Assembly (NCBI GenBank): GCA_032622095.1
Contig: CP136061.1
Span: 266,421,551-266,485,550 of the forward strand
Length of the DNA: 64,000 nucleotides
Direction of reading: 5' to 3'
DNA from: Siphonodentalium dalli
Lineage: Eukaryota; Mollusca; Scaphopoda; Gadilida; Siphonodentaliidae
Position numbers and translations under genes: made by a program. How positions within the stretch are numbered: the first letter of the stretch is position 1; every line of letters starts with the position of its first letter. Below, piece after piece: positions 23,701-35,700 of this stretch. The notes below the pieces were generated by a model, which saw only the letters and a list, made by a program, of their open reading frames with translations, was not told where the DNA came from and searched no databases.

Positions 23701-26700
23701 AGTCATTACAAGAAAAATGGTTAGTTACTAACGTGTTATAATGATTTGGCAAGATCTTTGCAAGAAAAAAAGTTAGTCACTAAATCGTTATAACCAGTTA
23801 GTAACTAAATGTGAACTTATAGAGGTTTTTAAAATTATTTCTTTCATCCGCAAATCCAACAAACACAAAATCAATTTCTAAGAAATAATGCTGTCTTCGT
23901 TTTTGTTCGATTTAGGGACGAACGAAATACTTTTTAAAACCTCTATACAGTTCAGATCTTGTTGTTCTAAGATAATCCATCACGAATTATACTTTTAAAA
24001 TGGCGCATTGGCTTGGTTACTGTGATTAATAATATAATATATTTTCAGCATTGCGGGCTAGCCAGCAGATTGCATGCTTGTGTTCACCTCAATGCCACCA
24101 CCCCACCCCCACCCCCGAAATATACCTGCATTTGTGACATCTGTGTCGACACCAGTAGTCGACATTTTGACTGCAGCATATTGAAAATTGTTAACTTAGA
24201 TGTAATCTAGATGTCGGTCATATACATACTATAGAACTATTTGTAACACTAAACTGACCCGAAAGAGCTCAAAATATCATGTTACCCAATTGCCTAGCAT
24301 GTACACGTAGTGCACATAGGTCTCCTAAATTCATCAGAATAAAAAACAGAACGGCCCTGTGCCAATGCATTCTCTTATATATGCGAGGCGACACTGGCTT
24401 AACATATTAAAAATTATAAAAATGAAAGAAAAAATTATAAAATTGTTGTAAGAAAAAATGGTAAAAAGTGTTAAAAAAATATTTTTTTAGGCCAATGCAT
24501 TCTCTTATATATGCGAGGCGACCTATGGTCGACTCGCATATATAAGAGAATGCATTGGCACAGGGCATAACTGTAACCATCACAATGTGGTCAATGAACC
24601 GGTTCCAATGATATCCATATTTGTATGGTGTTATTGAGACAGACCGAAGATATTTTAGGCTGTTGAAGCTTTATTTGTGCGTTTTTGGCCGGTTTGTTGG
24701 GTAAAAGGGATGCTGAAATATATATCATGATGGAAAGTGACGTGGTGCCCATATCTCGTGACGTGGCGCCCATATCTCGTGACGTGGCGCCCATATCTCG
24801 TGACGTGGTGCCCATACCTCGCCCGTTGTCTCCAGCCCATAGATCGAATGTGTCTAAATAGATCAGCTCATAAAGTGATATTCACACATCAACTAGTTAC
24901 TTATGTACGTTTGTGCATGAAATAGAGAAGTGTGTGTGTGTGTGTACTTAGATATACAAAACAAATTTTAACCGTTTGTATATTAAATGGATTTTTCAAT
25001 TCACTTGTAAAATTATACAACGGAATGGTTTATTATTCATTTGGAGGGATGTTAAGGTAAACGCAGACGACAGATAAATAAAAGTGCAGAAGGATTCCTA
25101 TTTACTGTAAGTTATAAGTTAAACAAATGACCTATGGTCGTTTGTTGAATTATTATCTGAACATTCCTATGCGATAGTACTCATCAATGATGCTTTAGTA
25201 TAGAAAGGGTTAAACTTATTATCTGAACATTTCCTATACGATAACTTCTCATCAATGCTAGTTTAGTATAGAAAGGGTTAAACCTATTATCTGAACACTT
25301 CCTATCGGATAGTACTCATCAATGATGCTTTAGTATAGAAAGTGTAAACTTATTATCTGAACATTTCCTATGCGATAACTACTCGCCAATGATGCTGTAG
25401 TATAGAAAGGGTTATACTTATTTTCTGAACATTTCCTATGGGATAACTTCTCATCAATGATGCTTTAGTATAGAAAGGGTTAAACTTATTATCTGAACAT
25501 TTCCTGTGGAATAACTTCTCATCAATTATTCTTCGGTATGGAAAGGGTTTAAGAAACCAACGCCATCGACTACAACAGCTTCAATCTATGAACCTCATTA
25601 TCTGTATAGCATAGCAGCACAATATGAAAATTATGGATTATCAAGGACAGCTTATAAACGGAATCAGTTACCAACACTGGTGTAGCCTCTTACCGACGCC
25701 CATACAATATACGTGTCACAATATAGAATTTTCGGAATAATTTTCAAGTATAAACATACCGAGGTTATTGGTGACTGACACCAGATATATAACAACTATC
25801 AACGACGAAGTCTGAACAATGTAATTCGAGATTCTATAACGTAGAACAATTTTCCTTGTATTAGTGACAGGTAAGTTTGCGATCGCGGTGCTTGAAAATG
25901 TTTTCAAGTCACACTCGACATTATATCCATCGATTTGTTGTACTAGCTATCGCTGCGAGCACGTTTGGAATCCGAGCCTAAGCACCTTTTGCTCCCTAAT
26001 CTGGCCAACACAATGGCCAATAGCTCTGGTTTATCAGTATCCAGCTTGCGATACCTTATCGGGCCCCATAAGCTATAGTTAAATATCAATCTACAATGTC
26101 ACAAATTATATTTCCCTTTAGATAGTGTATATATAGTTTTGAATTTGTATGAAAGCAGTTCCTTCCTGTATCTTTTAAAATTGTTTTTGAAGTCAGTTAA
26201 TGGACTCGCGACAGGTCATTGCGAACTAAGATATATTATGTCCCTGCACCGTTCGTCCTTATTATTTTCGAATTACCAGTCGCTCGTCCATTAATCCTGA
26301 ATTAGTAAATCAACAGAATATTGATAACGGTTTTCACGTGACACTTGTCACATGTAGATAAAAATCGAAACTTTGGCGGCCATCTAGGATTGCGCAGAAA
26401 ATCTCAAAATGTTTCATCCTGTCTGTCAGCTGTTCACAAAAGATATTCAGGGGTACCGAAGTTATTGTAATAAGGCAAGAAGAAAAAAAATTCCATTCAC
26501 CAAAAGTATGGGTAAGTTTCATAAAAGAAACTTATGACATTGTTGGGACTTAATATGGTGTTAAGTTAAACCTTCAGCCATAATTGCTTTTCATGAATAA
26601 CACCACGTTCACATTTTGGGCAAGAAAATAGCAGGTATGAACCATGCGAATTACTTGACCAATGAAATTATACAATATAATACAATGAAAATAACACATG

Positions 26701-29700
26701 AATTTCACCGACGGAGACAAAGCACTTCTATTTTATCGCTGGTGGGTGATTTGTGTTCATCTAGATTTGTGGTCATTTATATCCATTAAATAATCTCTAT
26801 GATCATATTGCTGGTGTTAAATTTCCAACTAATTTTGTGCCAGGTATGAAATTTCCAATTGTTGAAAACATTGACCGCATGTAGTTGGAGGGAGACACCC
26901 TGTGTCGCCACACTCCTGTATATTTGGTAGCTATATATCACAGCCCCATGAACCAAACCAAAACCACAACTCTTTAAACTTCTTATGGTGTCTCGATGGG
27001 ATGGGGTATTCGGATTTTCCAAAAATCAAACATAATCACTTTTGCCACCCCATATATGTATTTACCATTGAATTATAATATAGGCATGTACAAATTTCCA
27101 AATAAAGTGCCCACTTTCTTATTTCGACCGGTTTGGAAGGTCTCTATTCATAAGTTCAACAACTTGGCGACATAGGTGGCATATAAGTATCTGCAAGAAA
27201 ATATCTGAAAGAAAATATCAGGTAACTTTGTGCCGTGATATTTGATTGCTGCAAGGAACACACCTGTGAGAACGCGGTGATTTAGATGGCGATGATTGAA
27301 CTCAATCAGAACAGCATTAGTCGTCATGGTAACATGACGTCGCATCAGTGCTATCAGGTCGTAACCTCAATCAGAACAGCATTAGTCGCGCTGGTGCAAG
27401 TGAATTGCGTCTGGTGAACAACATATAGTCCATATTGGCAATTCATAGAATTATGAAATATTTAACTGTTGAAATTTATTACCGAAGTCGGAGTGGGATG
27501 AAGCACCCAAACACCTGTCGCGACGTTGATACTCTCATGTATAAAGACATTCTATATAAAGAGAACGTGCATGGTCACGTTATTTGGAAATAAGTACACG
27601 CCTATCTTATAATTTAATAGTACATGCATATATCGGGTAACAAAAGTGATTATTTTTTTGTGGCAAATATGTTACCCCAACCACATTAAGACCATGTGAA
27701 GTTTTCTAGAGTTGAGGATTTGGTTCAGTTCGTGGGTCTATGGTGTATATCACCTTACCTAATATTATATGTACAAGCTTCACTCTACTATCGGATTTTG
27801 TGGTTTAAGCCCCACCCCACCCATAATATCCATAAATTGCTCCAAAGAACTGAGTTGTAATAAACAATATATATCTACACGTCCCGATTATCCATTAAAG
27901 TTGATATATATCGTACCATACATTCTTTGTCGTCAGTTCATAAATAATTTATGTTCGGTCGAGACCGACGAGTTATAACATAAGATTCGTACCCAGGTTA
28001 GCCGCTAGATCCAGCTATATATATATATATTTTGTACAAAGGCGAAAACAATAGACAAATATATCTATACTAATAAAACTCAATCTTGTTTGTTGGTTTG
28101 TGCGCTGGGGTTTTTTGTCTGCCTGTCGGGATATGGGCGACCAAACTGCTGGACCAACGGAACTTAAAATATATACACGTGGGTCAATTGACTCGGGGAC
28201 TGCCAGTGGATAGGTTGACGTCAGATGTCTTAAAGGTCACTGATATATTTAACTAAATAATTAAACATATACCCAAAATGGTTGGAATCTGGTCCTTGAA
28301 AATTGACTCACAGTGGTAAATTGACCCGATGAGTATCATGTGACAGGTGCCGTTGACATCTGACGACTAAAGTGGCTATAATAAACAATTCTATATAGTA
28401 GAGTCGCTTATGTACTTCCGCGTGAATTTTTGGAACAAATGTAGAAACTATGATTTTATGATAGGGTATCACTTACATTGTCGGACAAAAATTGTTAGAC
28501 TTCATGGGTCCGCGACTGGAAGGAATTATGACGTCACAAAAATGACGTTATTGTCAGTTCAGCTCAGATGTCGGGCTGTCCTAAGAACTGACAAATTCTG
28601 CCCATATTTCTTAACTGTTATGCTTTTTTTTCATTAAGGGCAATTCATCAATAGTTAATCTCCATGTTGAGTACCCAAATTCACGCAAACATGATATTCC
28701 AGTCAAAGATGGCTGCCAAAATGGCAGCCGAAAATCAACAATTTTCAAGAATCTCATGTAAATGACCTTCCTTTTGTAGCGACTGCGAATTGTGACAATT
28801 CAGCGTTTACTTATTGATTCAGCAATGTAGTGCACCAATGTATTATACAAAACATGTTCGATCTGTCAAACATCCACTTTAGACAATGGAATTATAGCAT
28901 TTTGTCAAAAATTTATACCAATATTCTGGTAACAGATTTTAAAAAATGAGCGGAATTCAGTGACGGGGGGGGATATTCGTGCCACATTTATTATCACACT
29001 TGAACAGAACTGTTCAATTTCATCCAACATGGCTACCAAATTGGCTGTCAAAATAGAAAAGTCAGTTTTCGGTACAACACCAAATGTTGCCATGACATTC
29101 CACCATGGTAAACCAGGATAATCGGCTAATTTTAATTAAATGCGCATAGCTTTAATTTCTTATACTGCATGCGTGTCATATCTTCAAATTGCCTGATATT
29201 AAGCGAGAAGGGAGTTGAAGAGAAAACCCAACTCTCTGTATGGAATTAGAAAGTATTGTAGACCTCCATCTTAGATTGAGGGGCAAGTGTTACCATCCCG
29301 ATGTCTAGCCTTCTACGCTCTAAGCCAGAGTACTAATTGAGAAATATTGGTGGTTACCATATCAAATGGCAATTGGTAATGGATATACGTGTTGGTGTTA
29401 GTTCTTTTAATGATATCTCCTCAGTAGAAAATGCCTATTGTGTATCATATAAGGTAGCAATACACAACTGTTTATTGTCGTATTGGCAAGCTAGAAACAA
29501 CACATCCTTGTTGATAAAACTCAAACAGTAGTAGAATTAATTATATGGCTGTCATTTGGCCTCTTTGTCTCACTGTTAGTAGCGCTGTAACCTTGAATTA
29601 AATTTGCATTGTAACACCATTTGATCCCTGTTTAGCTTAACTTAGCAGGTTTCAATCGTATTGATAACCATGATAGATCAAAATAGAATAGACCCCCATA

Positions 29701-32700
29701 TGTGGATAATATATTCGTATAAGGGGTAACGTGCCAAGATTTAAAGTGATATATTGTGAATACCAGGTTCTGAAATCTGGATGATATTCAACAAAGTAGT
29801 CTAACCACTTTCATAGCATATGTGGAGTCCTTTTGTGAAGTTACTATACGTTATTGACTTCCCGTGACATGTTTATTCAGTTGAGATGAAGTGGTGTGTC
29901 TGGTTATTGGCTGTCCTTGTGTTCAGTAATTGGTGGTAGCGACACAAAGTTATTCGCCCAACATACGAAAGGTGTCTTGGTATGAACACAGTACATACGA
30001 AAAGTGTCTTGGTATGAACACAGTAGGCTGATATGGACAATTGATAGTATACAGCAAAATGATATGAAATGATATGAAATGATATGAAATGATATGAAAT
30101 GATATGAAATGATATGAAATGATATGAAATGATATGAAATGATATGAAATGATATGAAATGATATGAAATGATATGAAATGATATGAAATGATATGAAAT
30201 GATATGAAATGATATGATTTATATGATTTAGAATAAAGAGTTTAGTGGGACAATTCATTGCGTTTGTACATCAGTTTAATAGGAAAGTGGTTCTTGGCAA
30301 TGGTTATGATTGTGCTGCCGATCTGACTTGATTAATGATTATTGTGAAGAGTGTGGAAATCAACAGGGACTGCGCATCTGCTCTGCATATCCAACATTGC
30401 AGTTTAGACGAAGAAAGAATGTAAATGGTAAACGCAATAGATACGAGGCAAAATGAACGGGCGGGATACTTATTATATTACCAACTCCTGCGTTTTGACG
30501 AAGTATACGACCACACGACGGGGAACGGATGAATAATTCATTGGTAGTGATGGGTCTTCTGGGGTCATGTCATCGGTTTTATTTATTATGTCCAATATAT
30601 TCTGTAATACAGGTTCTGAATACCGAATGGCATAAGGTGACAACGTAGTCCTCTAACTTCTTACAACACAATGTGAAGTAATATTTGGAGTCAATAACAG
30701 CTCGTGGCGTGCCATGGTTCTGGTTATAACGTTACCATGAACCAAAGGAAATGCGGAAAACATGGAAGTTGAATTAGCACGCGTAACTACGTGGAGGTGG
30801 CCATGGTTCACTATAATACTAATGACATCTTTCAGGTCATATTATATAGGCCGATCCATTTATATCATGATGCCTCAAACTGTTCTAATTCCGTTCGACT
30901 AGCAGTTATCAGATCAGTCTGGCTATATCCCATAAATTGTATATATCATCCTGCATTCGTGCATCATGATTATCTGCCCCAACAAAGTGCATATGTAGAT
31001 CAACTTCAGCAAAAATCTAAACAGTCACGGAGAGTCTATTGTACAAGAGCTCCATAGATGTTCACTTGATAAGCAATCCAGGTTGAACAGTATTTATTCC
31101 ATGAATAATACAACATCAATACGTATACGTTTCAATGTGGACCGGATTCGACATCAACTGTGCAAGCTTTTTTGAGTCATTTCTGGGAATCATTTTATAT
31201 TCACCCCACCTAACGAGAGTGTGATGGTCCAGACACACATATATTGTATATGAGACTAATTCTATACATACACGTAGTATTACAAAACATATGCCAATAA
31301 ATATATTTGAGTTCTAATTCAAATTTGAGTTCTAGTTCAAATTTGTCGCGATCCCATCTTGGTCTTCATATTAATGCACACGTGGAAATGTATCGGTACT
31401 TAATATGAACTGGTGACTAGAAGCAGTTTAAACAAGAGGCAATCATCAACATTTCTTCCTACACGTGTATGTTTGTCAGACTGGTAGAAGCGGGTGTCTG
31501 ATCACAAAGAGTACCCATACAAGGATTCAATTTACGAAAACTTTTATGGATATTATGTCAGAAAACTTCCATGTAATTTCGACAGACTATCTAACCTCGT
31601 TCACCAACCAAGCCAATACGGCGATAAATATTTACCATGGGGAAATGGACAAGATTAAATTATAGCTATAATATCTGAACAAGGTCCCGGGCGATCTCCT
31701 GGTTTATATTGTCAATTTCAGGCTTCAAACGCCAGTTAATATACAGTAATCTGATTGAGTCAGTCGCTAGACCTGTTAGTATATGAGTAGATATATTCAA
31801 TAATTATCGATATGCAAGAACGTATAGCGACCACATGCATCAGTTGAGCCCTGGTAGCTGACAGCGCCTGAGGTTGGCAACTTCACTATTCTCTCCTCAT
31901 ATACCATGTTGGTCTCTATTAAAATAATTATATAATATCAGAATCGGGTTTGGCACAAGCCCAACTACTTAATGTGCTTTGCTTAAACATATATTTCGGT
32001 TTTTATATAGTGAAAGGTATGTTCTAACCGAAACCCATATGCTAATGATATGCATATGTGCCATTCTTACACGCTGGCATATATTGCGAAATATATGTAG
32101 TTTAATGTCAAATTTCGACATTTCCTCCACATTGGCGGCCATCTCGATTACAATAAGATATTAATAACTTCGGATTATCTAAATCGGAGTACATTCATTC
32201 ATATATCTAACACCGAGATATCGTTCTCCTGTTGTGGTCATGCTATTTGGCGTATAAAAAATATGATGTTTGGCGAATTTTCACGATGCTTATTTGAAAA
32301 ATAATTATCATATCATGAACTCGCATTTTGAGTCATTGCAGTAAGATAACTAATAGGAATGTGTCATAACATGGCGATTATTTATTTGGAAGAAGCAAAT
32401 TAGTCTACTACATTCGCTTTCTACATTACAGAAACGTAATTGGACGAAAGAGGGTAAAATTCGCGTATTGTCAGGGGGGGGGGGGGTAGTAAACAAATTG
32501 CAGGAAGGTATGCCGTTTGTTTGCATCTGGCATTTTCGGGACCCACCATTTTTGTTTACTCCCAATTTGTTGACACCCCCCCCCCCCCCCCCAAATTTCA
32601 CTAAATTTGGTCTAAAATCTCATAAAACTCTACTGATATCACTAATGTGACTGGGAATTATCTCAATTAATTCAAATAACAGTTTAACCTGTTTCAGAAG

Positions 32701-35700
32701 CTGTTTTAATTTTTAAAATATGTTTTATAAATTGCTGATCATCTGTAAACCTAGGTCATTGTGCAGGATACACACAATTTCATAATTTGTAACTAGTTCC
32801 TTACTAGTATTAGTCTGTCAACCAGCCCATTATCTAACATATTCCATACCACTTGTGTTAATCTACTGGAACAACTTACTTCTATTATACTAAACTAGCT
32901 GAAACAGACTCCCTTTGGGAGCCTATATTCAGCGTCGGAGATACCTGCGGCCCCCTTAAGCTTTGTGGGACTTCGCACACATTTTGATCTTAGACAGAGC
33001 CTTTATTTAGCGGCGGCCCCTTTGTGAGCTTGAAGCACAATTTGATCATTGAAACATTTTGATTTATATATATTGTTTTAATATATTTGTTTAGATTGAA
33101 TTCCTTGCTCAATTTGACAAAACCAATTTTTTTTTTTTTTTTTAATTAAAAAATAATACCATCCGCCAGGGTACCCCGAGTCACCACACCAAATTTGTTG
33201 AACTCGGTCCAGAAGTCTGAGATAAAAATGCGAACAGATCCTACTCGTTTATATATATAGATGGCAAGCAGTCACAGCACTATACCATACTTGGATAGTT
33301 TAGGTCTTGTGAGAGGTCATCTGAGTTGATAGATGCAAATAATTCACTGATTGGCTTGTTGCGCTGATGACATATATTTTCTACCCATTGATAGTCACAT
33401 TTATGCTTGAGACAGTTGCTCGCTCTTTTCCCATGCACTCAATAAGATCTAGGCATTAGTTACATCAGGACAAGATTATTTATATATGCAACACTTTAGT
33501 TAATATACTGGAGCAACGTCTGGTATAATAAATGACAAACAGTCACTATGCCAAACTTGGATATTTTAGGTGTTGTGAGAGTAACAGATCTTATGAGTTG
33601 ATAGACATGCAAATAGTTCACTGATTGGATTGATGCACTGATGAACAGTGTGATGAGTTATATTCTAGCCATTGATAGTCACATTAATGTTTGAGACAGT
33701 TGCTCGCTCTTTTTCCACGCACACAATGATCTAGGCTTTTGGTCTATCAAGACAAGTTTATTTATTTCAGTTTTACATTTCTCGAAGCTTCTTTTCGAAG
33801 GGTGTCGGGAAGGAATTTGTTCACCCCACCGCCCCATATGCAACATGCCATAGCTTAATGTCATCTCAACTAAGGCCCATATGAGGTCCCATTAACATAA
33901 AAATGAAATGGTATTTTTGCAGTTATAAATTCATATAATATGTTTTAAACTGCTAGAATGTCAAAACATGGCACAGATCTTTAGTAAAACAAATTGCATT
34001 AGGTTGTAAAAAACGCGTTTTTTTACTCCTCGGGCCACACACCCACCCCGGCATACTTTCCTGCAATTTTTGTATTACCCCCCACCCCCCCAGGATTAAG
34101 TTGACAGATTCTGGATCCAATTAGATGTATATGCACTATGTAATGATCCTATTCATTTCCGTCACCGATTAATTCAAATTTTCTTTAAGGAAATAATGAA
34201 CAATAACATGTAAGTATATTTTGGCAAAATTCATACCACTTCCTTTAAAGGTACTCAACCCGTAAAGAGGGTCCCCATCTCAACAGATTCCAACAACAAC
34301 AATCCGATCGGAGGGTCCTATATTACTATTTCTTTGGCTTTGGGGGTAAAAAATATTTGATTCGAGTCGAGGAACCCATCAAACAAAGCTCAGAGTTATT
34401 AGATATTGATTTTTGAAATTTGTTATAAACTCGAGATCAGTACTGCTAACTGCCGTAATCTGCTCTGGATGTGTTCTCCAAATCTATTCAAACAGACAAG
34501 GATGGATAACTCTAAAATCAAGTGGTAATTTTAACGCAATTTTGCCTGAGTTCTGGGCCAGATAGTATTCCCGATAATGAAAAATAATAAATTTCTAAAA
34601 TCGATATCTAACAAATCTGAGCTTTGATGGGTGACTTCCTCGACTCGAATCAAATATTTTTGACCCCCGAAGCCATTGAAATAGTAATTGAGAGGAGTTT
34701 TATCGGGTTGAGTACCTTTAAAACATTGCATTTGGAAAAGAATATCAAAGCTATGATGCGAGAAATCAACTAATGTGATACCTAAGTGATTTTTATCAAG
34801 ATTGAAGAGAAGGGTAATCCCTAATCGTCATCAGTTCGATACAATCGGAAATTATGTAGTCGACATGTATTGAATAACATCAATTTCCCCACTTCCGGTC
34901 GCCATTTTGGCGGCCATATTTGATCGACAGGAACTTTTTTTAAATAAATATAACATGGCGTCACACAAACGGATTGTCGTATATTTTATATCACAATTAT
35001 TTTTCTATCATGAAATCCAACAATAGCGAACTTAAGAAATTGAGCATGGCGGCCATCTTTGTGACGTCAATAGATCACCCAGTCGCGACCCCAGGTTGTC
35101 TAACAATTTTGTTCTGAAGTGGAGACCATCAACTGCCTCATGAGCATGGTCTCTATATTTATTCATGATTTTCCCACGGGAGCCCAAGATCGGACATATG
35201 CGACTCTACTAATATTAAATAATTAATCATAACCCAAAATGAGTTTACCCTGGTGGCTGGAAATTGGTATACATGGGTAAATTGACCCATGGAGAACAGT
35301 GTATGTGTGTCGTTGGGCTTAAAGGGGGACTTATAAGCATCACAGTATCATATATGAGCAACAACAGAGCTTTCTTCAACAGCTTAGACGATATTCAGGG
35401 AAATGTGTACAAATGGGTCACCTGACTAGGGGAATATCATGGGATAGGCGCATTTGACATCAGACGACTTAAATTGGAACTAATAAATTATACTAGCATA
35501 TATCATAAATGAAGGGCGTTTATTGTCAGTTCAGAAGATATGTGGGGGAAATTGGTACACAGAGGTAATTTGACACGGGGTGTCCTGGAATAGGTTCCGT
35601 TGACATCAGATGACATAAAAGGGCACTAATAATTTGCAATAAAGAGTGTTTATTATCAACTTAAAATATAGAGGTAACTTTATCAGGAGAGTGTCATACA

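Noticed and set aside
29950-30258. 102-codon minus-strand ORF of Ile-Ser-Tyr-His repeats
   Set aside because: It is the decamer microsatellite read in one frame.
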